Positions 33,606 to 47,767 are shown, counted from the stretch's first letter. The stretch is DNA of 64,000 nucleotides from Uloborus plumipes (GCA_038373865.1 JAXGGA010002244.1:62001-126000); one strand, 5' to 3'. Translations and numbers: made by a program. The notes: generated by a model from the sequence alone, not told the origin.

Positions 33606-36018
33606 TTTAACATTAGCGCCTACGGGGAATTTAAGTTGAATGTTGATCCTGGAACTTAAAGTCGGATTTCCTTCAAACTAACTTTGTAAAAAAATGGTTT
33701 TGATAAATAATGTTTGTAAAGTACTTTTCTGAATAATCTTCTGTGAGGACTCTGATTCCGACTCCGACTCCACAAACATGGCGGAAATGCAGGCTCAGAA
33801 AAAAATGACTGACTGTGCAGACGATTTTTTGTTTATTTATTCATTTGTGTTATTTTATTTATTACTATTATTTTTTTTTTGGCAGACGATTTTTTTTTGT
33901 AACAAAAGTGTTTCATTCACGAGGGCATTTTATTCTTTATTTATATTTAACAACTGGCAACGGTTTAAAAGTGAAAATCGAGACATTTTATCGACGGACG
34001 AGTTTTTTTTTCCTTTCTTTGATAAAATGTGTTTTGATGTACTTTGTACTTTTAATTTTTTTTTTTTTTTTGAAAACGATTGAGGAATTTTTCTGCGGAA
34101 GAACTGTAACAGTTACATTCTTTAAAAGGTGCGACAAAACTTCATTTATTCATTTATTTACTTTTTATGTCTCTATTTCATCTGATGAGAGGGGTATATT
34201 TTGCTTTTAGAAATCAGCTTTAAGTGCTAAAAAGGTATGTTTGACATAATGTTTAGTCTCAGATGATCAAGAGAATAATGATCAGTTGCTAGAATGCCGA
34301 TGTTGATGTACGGGAAAGTAGGCTCGTTTAGTTCTTGACAGAACTTCTTGTTATACTTAGTTTTCACTTGCGAAACTTTTTTATCGTGATGTTTTTGCGC
34401 AAAGCAGGGAAAATATATTTTTTTAATATACATTAAAAAAAATTGTTACAGAATTTCGGCGTGGGCTGCAGCCCTGTCAGCCCACCCCCTGAGTACGCCA
34501 CTGCGTGAAGTTGTTTATATGGGGGTGGGGGATACAGTGGGGAAAAATTACGTCTTTTTATTTTCACTGACGATGTAATCTTTCGCAGTAATCCAAATGA
34601 ATTTCTAAAACGGATCAAAATCATCAATGGCCTCCTTCAGAAACAAAAGTAAAAGGTTTAAACTTTAAATTAAAGAGCACAAAAATCATTAACGTTCTTT
34701 TAGTCATCTTTTTTTAGAAAACTATTTTAAAACATACACCAACCGACGTTATGTAGTCGAACAAAAGACGCCATCGAAAGAGATTGAGATATCGATAGGA
34801 AGAAATCTTCTCCTTCCCATTGTTCGATGAGCGGTAAAATTAAACCAACATGACGATTGTTTTGTAAGATTCCAAACCTAACAACAGTTCAAATACTTTT
34901 AGTCATGGTTCCCTGATTGCCGAAAACCTCCACCATGATTAAAATATCACTAACGTAACAGAAAGATTGCCCATAGAACGCAGTTTCAGACCGGAAATTT
35001 CTAATTTCTCCAGGAGTGTGTGGGGAAGCGGGTCGGTATATTATTACTCAGATCGGATTTTATGCTAATGCTACGTGTATATATGCAGTTTAATATTTTG
35101 CTTCTTCTGACACGAATGCATGTAACTGCATGAAACGGCAAATTTGCAAAATAACTGCATTTCCCTTGGCATTTGAGTTTTTTCAGGAAAGATCGCAAAA
35201 AAAAAGAAAGAAAAGGAAAGAAATAACGATATATGGGGGGCGGGGGATTTCCCCTCCCATGAAGGACTTGACAGTGACAATGTTTCGGAATTGAAGTCCT
35301 AAAAACGGAAGTATAGCCTATCTTTGATGAAGTGAGGGGGAAAGGGGTGAGGTTTAGAAACTTTCCCAACGGTAATTTTTCGAAGCAGAAAATAAAAATT
35401 CTGACTATCTTTGATGATGTTAGCGGAGGTTCAAAACATTCGCCGGGAATCTTTTCGAAGTTGTGGTTTTAAAAATTAAACTTTAGAATACCTTTGACTA
35501 AATCTCTACATTTTGAACTATAAAATACTGTGGCACCCCTCTCTTGAAAAACACACATAGGATCAATCAGATGCATAGGAAATGGTAAGTAAAAAAAAAA
35601 ATTGCTTCCTCTTTGAAAAACTTTCTGGATCTTCATTTGATTGCAAAAAACTATTATTTTCTTCATAAAGAACAAAAATTGGGCGACATGAGAGTTTTTT
35701 CTCGTGCCACCTGATTTTTCGTGCATAGTATTTTTTGTGTGTATTACAGTCAGAAATTGAAATTTATCGCGAAAAAATACATAATATGTGCCTCTGCCGA
35801 AATACAAAGGAATCGCTATTGAAAAAACAACAGCAAAGGGAAATTAATTACAAAGCCCGATTAAGATATTAGGGAGCCAAAGGCCAAACGATTTTTTTGG
35901 AGTTCCTCTGTCGTCAAACCTTCCAATTTTAACCATTGGCTAATGAAATTTTAGCCATTTGGGAGTTCCTAAAAGCAGAGGCCCTAGAAAACGGTATACG
36001 CCTATTCAGTAATGAGAC
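33606..36018. other. AT-rich sequence with repeat fragments, no gene seen
   Basis: Contains a GATTCCGACTCCGACTCC fragment (about 33753) related to the hAT MITE at 20804, T-rich low complexity (33840-34075), a hAT end near 34493 and GTTAG-GGGAAAGG type decayed repeats at 35320-35450. Open frames at 33778-34210 are poly(T)-driven. Confidence 0.45.
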
Positions 36019-36611
36019 CAGTGGTTGGAAAAACTACATATTTTTCGTAGCGAACTACAACTACAACTACTTTCTTATAAATGTAGTTAACTACAGCTAC
36101 AACTACTTTTTTTTAAATGTAGCGAGCTACACTACTTTTGAAATGTAGTTGCTACTTCGCTACTTTTTAAAAAATAAATAAATAACAAGAATATACCGAT
36201 TGAGGATCAACCGAAAAAATTCGAAAAGTGGTTTAGATTAAAAAATTACCTCATTTGAATATGGAATAGAAATTGGAATTGTCTTTGAATTTATTTGTTA
36301 CTTTTCCTTTTTATTCCTTTTTTTGCTAAAATTTGTCCTTTTTAGATTTTTTTTACAATTTTTACGAATATTCGCCGCAACAAAAACCTTGTTTTTTTCC
36401 TTCGTTCTCTTTTTTTTAATTTTTTTCATTTATTTATTTATTTATTAATTTAAAAGTAGTTTTCAGAAATCGCTACAAACTACTATTTTTTTGTATCGCG
36501 CTACTCACTACTCTACTTTCTTTAAAAAGTAGTGCGCTACACTACAAACTACTAAAAAATGTAGCTACTACAGTAGTTTCGCTACTTGTAGCGCGCTACT
36601 TCCGACCACTG
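36019..36611. mobile_element. hAT MITE with perfect 8 bp target duplication
   Basis: Identical AATGAGAC flanks (36011-36018, 36612-36619). Ends CAGTGGTTGGAA and (read back) CAGTGGTCGGAA. The interior is filled with GTAGC/CTAC motifs (for example TACAACTACAACTAC and GTAGCGCGCTAC), which are largely inverted between the halves so that it can fold back. The exact duplication suggests fairly recent insertion. Confidence 0.92.
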
Positions 36612-36960
36612 AATGAGACCATGAGTGCCCCTGATATTTTCGCGGGCAACAATTTTCACGAAAATGAAAGTATTGCTATCGGGGATTTCTTGAGCCTTAA
36701 TATTTCACGGATTTTATAAGAACAGAACCAATAGCAGAATAATCCACCACAAAAAAATATTTTGCGAGGCGTAATTTTCGCGATTGCGATAGGCTCGCGT
36801 TTAACGTGCTTTGACTGTAATTATTCTAGCAAATTCAAGTTATCGGTGACAAATGAAGCAAGCCGAATACCCCATTTTTTAAAAATAGACTTGAAGTGCC
36901 AGCTGTGAAAATGTTCGTTTTAAGTGTGGAGCAACAACAGTCAGGAGATCAAGTCTGGGC
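36612..36960. other. Unassigned sequence
   Basis: Apart from the target duplication at its start, I see no repeat or gene. Confidence 0.3.
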
Positions 36961-37645
36961 AATAGGGAAGTTTTCGATTTTTCAATTTTATTTTTATATG
37001 ATAGAGCAACATACATGAACATCAACGGCGAAAAAATTTTTGCGCTGCGACAAGTAGTTTTTTTTTTAAATAATTTTTTAATTTCAAGCGGCTATGACGT
37101 CACTGGGCAGTCGTTGGCGCTTTTGAACTTTCCACTAAGGCGAAGAAAGAGCGAGAAGCTTTAGATGCGAGGAGCTCGAGAAACCGGTTTCTCCGGCTTC
37201 CGCACTGTTGTTCGCTCTGCACTGCCGTAATTTTTTTTTCTCGCCAAGTGATGCGTTCTAAAAATTTGACTACGGATTTCGCCAAAAAATATCAAAACAA
37301 TCACCCCTAGCAGGGTATTGGATTGCTCTTTGATAAATCCAGTTTTAAATAGTGAATTAGTAGACTTTAAGGTATTGATTACGGAAGGAGAAAATCCCGC
37401 AATGAAACGATAATATAGCAAAAATCCAATTTTTATGGATGAAAGGCTGAAAGTTACTGCCATCTGACGTCACGGGTTTCGGTTTCAAGGCGCGCTTTTT
37501 TTGCGCTTGGGTTTTTAAAAAAATCATTAAGAATCAACCGTTGTGTTTTAAAATTCGGCAATGGTGAATTTTTGTGTTTTGTAAGCCTCTTAACAATATC
37601 TAGTAGTTAAAAAAGGGATATTCAATAGGTCACAACTACCCTATT
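36961..37645 (+). mobile_element. Inverted-repeat element family P1, copy 2
   Basis: Ends AATAGGGAAGTTTTCGA and (read back) AATAGGGTAGTTGTGACC. TGACGTCA occurs near each end (37093 and 37466). The right part shares CAACGGTTGTGTTTTAAAA-type sequence and CGCGCTTTTTTTGCGC with copy 3 at 48632, which lies in reverse orientation. Its open frames (61 and 100 codons, minus) have no family features. Confidence 0.7.
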
Positions 37646-40600
37646 ATTAGCCCCGGTTCCCCCAGTCTCGACAGTGTCAAAAATGCTTGAGCGATGACAC
37701 ATGACATTCCATAGAAGTTACTGGCACGCACGGCAAAAGAGAAAAGGAAAAAAAATTGAATCAGATGATGCTAGCGTAACTCCATTTATCTATTTTCTAC
37801 TTCCACAGATGAGGTTCCAGTAAAGAAATAAAAAAATAAAAAAGAAAGAAAGGGAAATGCCGTTATGCTGGTCAAAGAGCTTTGCTGTACGAGTCGTGGG
37901 ACACAAAACTTTAATTCGAAAAAATCAAAACCGTTTGTGTGTGACAACGGATCACAAACATAATGTAATGATTAACAAACATTATGTAATGAAACATTAT
38001 GTGATGAGGTTTTAAAAATGGGGAGCAACTTGAGACCCAGTATATGTACACAAAAGATCATCACATTCGCAACCAAATTTTACTGAACTACGATTTTAAC
38101 TACTGCTCTCGGCAGAGGAGAGGCCTCTCAGGGGCGTCCTGAACTAAAATTTTTGGGAGGGGGGAAATTATCAATTTGCCGAAGGAATTTCCAATTTTAC
38201 CAAATGATAAATACAAGCATGCACATTGCACACATGTCGTACATGCATAACATTTAGTGAGAAAAAACATTAGGTATCTTTTAAAAAACAATTCTAAAAA
38301 CTAAGAACAAATGATTTCAATCTTGCAATTTATTCAATAAATGCCGAATCATCAGCAAAATGTGCGGAACACGGAAATTATTGGGAGGTCACAGTGACCT
38401 CCCATCGGGGGGGCTCCTGAGGCCACGTCAGCCTAGTTGGAAACTCGGGACATAGCTCGGACTCGGAGTAGTACTTTTAGAATTGATTTGGGAATTAGGA
38501 AGTCCGGTGATTTAAATGACAAAGGGCCCGGCTTGGCTATCGGCTGCCCTGCTGTAACTAGCATTTTCAACAACACACGAGCAAAAGCTGGTTTTTCAGC
38601 GACAACTGCAAATGAAAATAAATACAGAAATTGACTATAAAACTAACACAGTAATGAGAATTGCATCAATTAAATCAATTGAACCAAGCGTGCATAATTT
38701 CTTGTACACGAATCAGAGTGGGCAAACACCTGGTAGTGTAAAACTACCAGAAACTTCAGTTGGTTTCCACCTTTTATTGAAATTCCTGGAACCCTGTACT
38801 TTAACTGCATAAACGGATAGCAGTATTTTTTTCATGCACAGCCTTGCCTATTACTATTTATCTCATAATACAATTCTCTTCTCTCTGGGATTCTCAAAGT
38901 GGATGGCACAAATGGGGTGCCTCCAAGAGAAGTGAGGGGGTACGTGAAGCGTCCACAGTATCAGTACATAAATTACGTATGTTGATAAATAGAGATATAC
39001 TGGGGTGTCGTGAGAAAATACTAACTTTTGAAAAGGTCCCGCGAATCAGAAAAACTTCGGAGTGTCTGTCATACAGCGAATGGTAAATAATCATGGCAAG
39101 AAAAAAAGCAGATATGCATTTTTACGTCGCTGACCAATTTGTACGCTCAGTATAACCTCTTAAAGCTCTTAAGCAAAAAAAAAAAACATAGAACTACTTT
39201 GTACTAGATTAGAAATTTTTGATCTAATGAACCAAAAATGAAATGGCTGAATATCATGTCGTTCAAACTAGAGACTTTTTAAACACAAAACAGGGAAATC
39301 GCTCGTAAATCATGACACTTTGGCAGGTGGAAAACAAATCGATTTGTTACCTTCACAAGATGGCATTAATTAGACATTTCAGAAGGAAAAACGCTAATGA
39401 CGGGGAATGCAAAAAAATTTCCTGCTCTCACCATTAAAAAAGCCGAGCGCACGTGTGCCAGCTGCAAGTCTCTAGTTTTTATTATGCAACGTCGGAGAAT
39501 TATTTAAAACAGGCAACTGGACCAACAGAGACACTCCGTATTGCGTCAACGTGGGTAAAATGTCATCAGTTGCATGCAAAATAGAAATTAAGTAAGATTT
39601 TCAAAGCGATAAAAGTCGGAAAAGCTTGGACGAGCCCGTAATTATGGAAAATGGAAGAAAAATCCACTTTAATTCCACTTTAATCGTTGTTTTTATTACG
39701 AGATATAAGGAGAATCATTAGCAAAAGTAGCACTTTTAAAATATCAACTAGCTTGATGGATACAAAGTAATGCAATTATCTCATCATTAAAGGGCTACTA
39801 GCAAGCTGAACAGCACCAGGGGTATTATATTGATACCGGTGATTTTATGTTGTTGTCTTGAACATCTTTTAAAAATAGATTTCACGATGCGGCACAACCA
39901 ATCACCAGCAACTTACTAAGTGTTTTCTCCTTACCACAGAACCAAATTTCAAAAATCCAGAGCGTTTAAGCCATGATCATTTTGCAAGAAATTTTCACCA
40001 CAACACCTACAGGAGTTTGCTTTCTAATGAATTTACAATGCATCAGCTGAAGTACAGTGTTATGCAGTTAAATGGGGAAAGAGTGCTTAAAACATGGGGC
40101 GTGGCTAAGACAAGAAGATGCGAATCCTGTATTTGTGACAGGTCAAACGAGCCCCGCTGACCACAGGACCCCTTATGCTGTTTCCTGGATTGTCCGCCTT
40201 GGAGCCGAATCGGCCAACTAATTTGAAACAAAAAAATTACCGACATGTAGCGACTAATTTGGGGCAACAGGAGCATTTTGACAGCTTTTCTTCCCCGCTG
40301 ATTTTTATTTCTTCCATCTTTTCTGTCAAAAAAAGTTCTTGTCATTCAGATTAATAAGTATTATGTTTCTTTAAATGCGTTGAACAAGTCCAAAATTTCA
40401 AATATTCAAGGAGAAGGGAGAGAGCGGGAGAGGGCAAAGCGTGTATAGAAATAGAAAACTCAATGCGAATTTTGATGGAAAACAGCAAAAAAACACGTCC
40501 ACTTGTTTAGAAAATATGAATTTACTAAATTGAGGCAGGGGTGTTGACATCACCCCCCTCCCCAAAACCGACGGGCCTGGTTTTGAGGGATGAGAGCTCC

Positions 40601-40654
40601 CTTTAATTAATGATGAGTGTCGAAGCATGACGTAAAATAAAACGTAAAATTATG
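37646..40654. other. Sequence without a recognisable gene
   Basis: A repeat terminus GGGGCGTCCTGAACTAAAAT with a poly(G) end (38131-38165) matches the minus strand near 58990-59030. A GGAGGTCACAGTGACCTCCC palindrome lies at 38384. I found no protein-like frame in the rest. Confidence 0.4.
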
Positions 40655-40660
40655 AAAAAA

Positions 40661-41434
40661 AATCTGGTATGGACCCCACACTACTTCCTTTTACGTGTAA
40701 ATTTCTTAGTAGTTGCCTTAAGTGTTAAAAAAAATGCTTGGAGTGAGCATGGTCAAATTCAAATACTTGATCCGCTAATCTGCCACGAAACAACGCAAAA
40801 AATATTTTACAATGGTTAATTTTCTAAATATTGCTGATTTTAATTTCCATTCAGTGAATTTTTCGCAAAATATCGTCAAGAGCGCCAAGTTAAACCCAAA
40901 TTCAAAAAATATTTTTTTCGCCAAATTTGTCGCCAACTTGGCGATATGTCGCCAACTTGGCGTCAAACACTTGGCGACCAAAAGCTTGGCGACATATTGC
41001 CATGTGGTCGCACCAATTCATATCACTTGAGTCTGCATTGAAATTCACACTGATTTACCCCCAAAAAGGGGTAAAACACCCCCTTGGGAACATTCGAATG
41101 CAACCACAAGGGGAGGTGCACAACTAGACCATCCTCAGAGCCTACATACCAAGCTAGAAGCTTCTACGGCATATAGTTTTTGAGTTATGCGAGGCACATA
41201 CGCACATACATCCGCACACACATCCGCACATACGTACATACAGACGTCACGAGAAAACTCATTGTAACTAACTCGGGGGTGGTTGAAAAATACTTTTCGA
41301 CTGCTTATATATTGGTAGGTACATATGCACGTGCTAACAGATCGAAAAAATTACTGAACATTCATTCGGGGGTGAGCAAAATCAATTCGGGGGTGAGCAA
41401 TACTTCCTTTACTACGTAAAAGGAAGTAAAAAGA
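40661..41434 (+). mobile_element. HINE-like element family H1, copy 1
   Basis: Close direct-orientation match of 55513-56303 over nearly all its length. It begins near ACTTCCTTTTACGTG, has stacked CGCCAA/TTGGCG palindromes (40918-41005), then a CACATAC-type microsatellite (41184-41240), and ends in a hairpin of TACTTCCTTTA and TAAAAGGAAGTA. A 5' motif returning inverted as a 3' terminal hairpin plus a microsatellite suits a Helentron-type non-autonomous element. Confidence 0.65.
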
Positions 41435-41447
41435 CGATACATAAATA

Positions 41448-41839
41448 GTGGATATTGGTGAGGTTCTGGATAACGAAAATAATTTGGATTTTCTGTCAAA
41501 CACAATCATCCTAGTGAGCCCTAACATTTTTGAACACGTGTCGCGAGATAACTCCACGATTTCATATTCCGATAGAGATCTTCTAGTTGGCGCCTTTAAT
41601 TCGGGTCGCAAACAATTGCATGAATGCGTTGGGCGGAAGCCAAAACAGCATTTGTAGGGAGAACGTCATTCTTGAGATACATCAACAAACAAGTACGCTT
41701 TTACGATTTGATGAACGTCACAGATGGAATCGTGGGTGTGTACACAGTAGTAGTCTCTTTTATCGTCTCTATTTACGGTTTTCTGTTTCGAGTTTTCACG
41801 TGTTTCAGAAGGTGCCGAAAACGGGTAATTAAATCGTAA
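41448..41839 (+). pseudogene. Degraded open frame with C-terminal membrane anchor, origin unknown
   Basis: Two overlapping plus-strand frames (41448-41657 and 41624-41839) look more protein-like and less AT-rich than their surroundings. The first has no plausible start: a stop lies right before it, next to the end of the H1 element. The second ends in a strong hydrophobic segment (GIVGVYTVVVSFIVSIYGF) followed by a cysteine- and arginine-rich tail (CFRRCRKRV) and a stop. This layout resembles the end of a type I membrane protein; viral or retroelement envelope proteins are one possibility, but I recognise no family. The change of frame near 41,640 and the missing start say it is broken. Confidence 0.4.
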
Positions 41840-44800
41840 ATGTGGTATTGTGTGCTTGAAGAAAACTCAGAAAAATAGATTGAAAATAAAATAAAAACGG
41901 TATGATTTTTTTTTGGAGGGGGGGGGGTCATTGAATGTTGATTTAAATTGAAAACTAGACTCGTGCTGCAAGATTCGACATTTCTCCACGAGGGGACTAT
42001 TTATCGAGGAAGTAGAAGAAAGAGTTGGATGAAAGTCGGAAAATGTCTGTGCCAGAAGCATCTGAAAATTATTTATCCCTTACAGCCAATGTTATCATTT
42101 ACGAGATATTTACTCTTGAACATGTTGTTGAAATTCAAGTTGAAGGTTAACATGATGAAATAAATGTTAAGAATTGCACTTTGAACCACTCCCAACATAT
42201 GCTCAATGGCTTTTGGGTAAGCTTAGAAACTTTTTTTTTTCGAAGTTGCAGGAGCGCAGCAAGAGGGAGGAACCCTTCTCTTGAAGAACTATTGCCAATC
42301 CTGATTTACTCTGAATACATGTAAATCAAGGGCATTTCCAGAAATTTTTCAAGGAAGGGGCGATTGATTTTTGTCACTTACTTTTTACTACGAAAAACCG
42401 GTTGTTTGCAAATATTGATCACAAAGGTTTCGGACTTAAATTCCGAAACATTTTCGAAGGAGAGCAACAAATCTCATTCCCCCAACGTCATGAAAGTTCA
42501 TCTAAAATTGCGTTTTTTAAATTCCAATATCGAAGATCACCCCCATCACCCTTCCCTTGCATTCGTCCCTGATGTAAGTATTTATGACTAAATCAAAGAC
42601 CCTTTAAGAAGGTTTTGCATTGGAAAATATACAAGACGTTGAGAAAAAGAAAAAAAAAAACCAAAGAATCTAAAATTATTTTTTCTAATTTTTAAATGTT
42701 TTTGTTACCACACAAAAGTAAAACATGTTACATAGTAACATATCCGATAAATCGGGTATAATTTATCACTTTCGTGACACTGTATTTCATCATAAAAATC
42801 AATAATGGTACTCGAAAAGGGAAAAAAGTAGAAAGCTGTCAAATGTAGACACATCGATCAGTCTACATTTAAAATCGAAGTCTGCAAGTAAAATGGGAAT
42901 GACTCGTGTGTGAGATGTGCGATAAAAGTTCGATAAATTCTTTCATTTGATTCTAGTTCTGATGAAGATTTGATATTGAAGAAAGTTATTTCTCAATTAG
43001 TCCCTATATAATTATTTCCCACACGTACAATTAATACGTTCTTGATTAAAGAGACAGGAAAATCAAAGAAAATCGATTAATTGATCAGCTAAAAGATAGT
43101 GAAAAATTAAGGTCAATGGTTCTAAACATTGAATTTCAATGTTAATAAAGAAATTTCGGTCACAAAATATGTCACTCTGTATAAAATCAGGGATTTTGAT
43201 GAGGTATGGGGTGGAAGGGAGGACACAAAATGTTTTTCTAAGACGCGATGTATTCTAAATTAAGTGAAGCAAACGATAATGTTTATCATTCATTGAAGAA
43301 TGGTAATGGTTATTATTATTGCTAAGAAGAAATTTGGCAGAAAGATGCAAATTTTCTGCAAATATTTTTAGAGGTCCATAATTCTGTAAAGCACATAATT
43401 TTGTTATGCGCATAATCATTTTTCTGCATAACTGCCTATTTTTGAGCCAAATGAAAGTCATTCGCGAGGAAAAATAACTAATTTTCAAAAAAAACTCTGA
43501 AAATTTAGATTCCAGCAGAATTTGAAGATGCTTGCATAAAATCTGCACAATTACTCAATAACTGAAATTTCAAATTGCGACAACCCTATAATTGGACCAT
43601 TTTTACTTAGACAGCCCTGAGCCATCATGTTTGTAATATATTTCTCTACACTTCTATGTATTTATCAGAAAACTCGATGAGGGTAGTTCAACCTAAGACA
43701 GATCTCTTATTATTTTCAGTCTTTAATGTCTTCATGTTCCTCTGAGGTGACGGTATGCAACTTATTACTTCGACCCTACGGAATCCAGTTGCATCCAAAT
43801 TAAGGCATAACAAGAAAGAACTTCCATGTTGTTAGTCAGTCTTCCTTAGAATGATTCAAAAATCACGCCACTTGGGAACACAGTATTCCAATGCACAGCG
43901 TATACTTTTCCTTAAGAAAATGCACTTTCTTTTTCTACTTTTACTTGCCTACTCCGAAGTTCGGAGTCAACGTGCTGCAGGCACAAGCTATTCTCTCCCT
44001 TTTCCCTCCATCCATTCCTTCCACAAGTTGTTTATCATTTCTATTTTTTATTTAGAATACTACTTCCTGTTTTTTTAAGCAGAAACTACGTCCTTGTCCT
44101 CTTTCACTGCGTTGGAAATAAGATGCGGTTCACTCCAGACGGCCTTTTTTTTTCTTTTTAAAAATTCTCCCATGCATAAGATATGAATTCGACATCTCAA
44201 ATTAACAGTGATTTCAGTAGAGTAGATTTCGATTTACCGATGTGATCGGGACCGGACATCCTTTGATAAAGTGCAATTGCCAAATAAAGTAGAATATTTA
44301 AAACAAGCGGTCGGAAGACCGAATAAAGTTCTAACTTAGGATTCAAACTTGTAGATTTGCAGTATAACTATACTAATGCCATGAGATACAATTTGTTTCA
44401 TAGATGTCACCCTTTTAATAAACTATAAATTCATTACAACATGATATTCTAAATTTTAGCTTTTCTTGTGCGCTAGAGCATTGATGATACTTGATGCAAT
44501 TTACTGAATTTTTTGCTTAATTTGAAACTTTTATATACGCAGTTTATATACTACTTTTTCGCAGTTTATATACTACTTCTTAATGGACAAGAATCGATGA
44601 GAGAAAAACGTTTGAGTGCTGGTTTACAGCAGAAATCAAAGCAAAAAATGAAAAGGAAAAAACACAAAGTTATAGCGTACACACGATTCAAAAGTAAAAA
44701 TAGAAATACAAAATACAATTCAAGGAGCTTAATGAAAAAGAAAAAAAAAAGGAGCCAGAAAAAAGCGAAATAATTTATGAGATATTTGGCAAAACAATGG

Positions 44801-45052
44801 TAGAAAAACAGAAAAGCAATAACGAGGCAAAAATAAGAAACAGGAACAATAAATAACGAGGCAAGGATAATGGAGAGAAAGCGATACACGTATTTGTGAA
44901 AGACTTTCAATTTTTAAAACTACTTCGGTGGACATATTTCACGGAAAGCATTATCTGAGAGAAGCCCTTCAGAGGGTAATTTCTAGAAGCAGGAAACCAA
45001 AACGTACGCAGTCATAAATCCTCTCCAGTGGCAATTATAGACTGTCAATGAT
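41840..45052. other. AT-rich sequence, no gene seen
   Basis: Includes a weak GGGCATTTCCAGAAAT repeat terminus (42332) and A-rich low complexity (44630-44900). Open frames there (86-114 codons) are made of A-rich strings and are not called. Confidence 0.4.
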
Positions 45053-45208
45053 CAGTGGCAGATTTACAGGTTCAATGCGTTTTAAGGGGCCATTTGTCTA
45101 TCAGGTAGAACGATGGAAAACCTTTAACATGAAAATTTTTGTACCTCCAGCGGGGCCTTGATGGTCTTGGAGGCCCCTTGCAATTGCGACATGGTAAATC
45201 TGCCACTG
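45053..45208. mobile_element. hAT MITE, 156 bp
   Basis: Ends CAGTGGCAGATTTAC and its exact reverse complement GTAAATCTGCCACTG. Flanks TCAATGAT and TCAATGGT (7 of 8). Interior includes AAGGGGCC and GGAGGCCCCTT. Confidence 0.85.
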
Positions 45209-47767
45209 TCAATGGTACACCATCTGCGCTAAGGGCAGTTAGGCTTACCAAGCTTTTTTCCCCCAACATTTTCTTATATGAAGTAAATAAATTCAAAGAG
45301 AAAAAGGTAAAGCCCTATAACACTGACCCCCCCCCCCTCAAAAAAATAATAATAATAAATTATAATAATAAGTTTTTAAGACTGGCATCTAAAATGAAAC
45401 AAATACAGTGTTTATACGTTTCTCTTTTATACGATTTTATCATTTATACCGTTTTAAAACCCAGCAGAGTCCAATACATATTAACGTATATCTATATACG
45501 TTTTTTCATGTGTACGCTTTTTTCATGCAGTCCCTTACAAAACGTACAAACGGTGCTTCACTGTATGTAAAGCATTAGCAATGTCTGAATACAATTTAGA
45601 AAGTTTCCTTTCCTCTTCAGCATAACATCAATAAAGTGTGTATAGTAAATATACCACATAGCTCTTTCAAACTTAAAGAAATGCGATGTTTTTGTAGGCG
45701 TCTGAAACCCAGTATTGCAAAAACAAAAACTGAAAACAAGATCACACAGAGCAAGCAGAACTTGTTGAGCAGCACCACTTCTCAGTCTACTGCGAACCTT
45801 TGTAAGAAAGACCGTTTTACAGAGATTCGTAATAGGACTATTGACAGTTTTTAACACTGGTGGTAGAGAAATCGCTAAATGTTCGCCAACATCGCCACAC
45901 TGACTCAGGACTCAGATCTCATTCTTTCGGCAAAAAAGGTTCGCTATATATCCCCCAAGTGGTAGCCAAAAGAAAGACATTACAAAGAGGAAAAAAGTCG
46001 TCTTGGAACATCCCATTGCAAACAAATTACAACACTCAACATTTTGAGCATTACTTAGGAAGTGCCAGATTTCAAAAATGTTCAACCGGGACAGTATTCA
46101 AAGTTACCTTGGCTAGTTTTTTATTTTAGTAAGTAGTTTATTCTGAAAGCTGTGAATAAATTATTTCTAATTATAAACCTAATAAACCCTAATAATAAGC
46201 ACATAGATTTAAATATTTTATTTATTACCTGCTAAATTGATAAGTTACTTAAATAAGAAGAAACGCTTTGAATAAGGACTAAAAATATTAATTTTATTTA
46301 GGAGTTAATAAGCTGTTTTTTTTTTTTTTTTTTTTTTGAAGAATGTCTCTGAATTCATTGAACGCATGACTTTTTTTTATTATATTAGCTCCAAACCAAC
46401 CAGGTAGAAAGAAAAAATAAATGCTTTTCCGAATGTAACTGCCCATAAAATAAATTTATGTCATGGCTTGTAGAACTTTTTTTCACAGCCTCTGACGGCC
46501 TGTGACCAGGTCATTTGCACTGCCGTTCGAGTATGGCTGATCTACAGAAATTAAGCACATTATTTGCCGGTAAAATTCAACTGATCTTAATTTCTAATTG
46601 AAGATTCGAATAATAACGCTCAACTACGTTATATATTATCAGTTTGTTACCACTCTTTAAAAGTAATTAAAATGTTTCCTACAATTCACTACTTTCTCGA
46701 GCAAAATTTTAACGACATGATTCTTAGAGCATAATTCGCAAATTTATGCGATTTCCATAACTGTTTCCAGTCAAGTAACCCCGTTTATCTTTCTACATCT
46801 TAGCTGAGGAAAGTGCAGTTAAACAAAAACCTTGTCATTCAGATAACACGCTTCGTCAAAGACTTAAACAAAATACCTTCAGTTAAACAACTAATTGTAT
46901 AAGATTGAAGAAGTTTTTCTTGGAACAAAAGAAAAGCAAACTTTCAAGACAGAAAACGAAGTAACAAAAGTATATTACGGGGAAAGCAACATTTAAACGT
47001 TTCGACAAAATTAATTAAAAACAGCTAACATATTAAAAACTTCTACGCGTTTGTGGAAGAGGAAGAAATTATACCACAGACCTCAAATTTTTTGAGTGAA
47101 CTTTATGCCCCCAATGACCCTTTCTCGCATTACCAATTATCGAAACTAAAAAAATAAAAAGGTTTTAATAATTTGCTAAGAATCTCAAAATATTGCATTT
47201 TTTTCCTAACTTCAACACAATTGCGGCAAATCAAAAAATTAACCAAAAATTTTCAAATTTTTATATGCAATATGCTCCCTCATTGACACTTTTTCCGCAA
47301 TACCCATCAGCGAATTTTTTTTTTTAAGTTATTTTCGGCCCACCCTAATGTATATGTGGTGAACAAATTTTTTTTTTTTTTTAACTATTCTAAAGAGATG
47401 ACTCAGTAAAGAGGCGAATTTACAACAGGAGAGAGAGGGCCATGACACCATCCCTATGTGACCAAATATAGCCTACATTTGTGCTTTAGGGGCTTTTATT
47501 TCGGAAAATTAGCCCCCAGACCTCTACTTTTGTGCCCGAAAATTACCCTCCGAGCCTGATTTCCGATAATGACCCCTCCAAAATAAGATGCTAGATTTGC
47601 ATCGTCTTGAGCCAAGGGAAACCTTGAAAATGGGTATAATTTTGCAAAGTTTAAAAGCGCAAAAATCACTAAGCTTGAAATTAGTTATGTTCATAAAAAC
47701 AGAATTAACTGTATAAGTGCTATAATTCTTTTTTGTTTTTGGCAACGGTTCAAATACTTGTCCCACA
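45209..47767. other. AT-rich sequence, no gene seen
   Basis: Poly(C) at about 45328, poly(T) of about 19 at 46318 and further T runs at 47320 and 47370. No frame shows a family motif. Confidence 0.4.

Noticed and set aside
33778..34210. Phe-rich frames of 101 and 131 codons
   Set aside because: Composed of T-rich low-complexity sequence.
40043..40345. 100-codon minus-strand frame
   Set aside because: Mixed composition without any recognisable domain, no second exon and no conserved context.
41180..41419. 79-codon frame rich in HIRTYIRT-type repeats
   Set aside because: Translation of the CACATAC microsatellite of the H1 element; the same appears at 56034.
44513..44935. Lys-rich plus-strand frame and Phe-rich minus-strand frame
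   Set aside because: Both are readings of the same A-rich low-complexity DNA.
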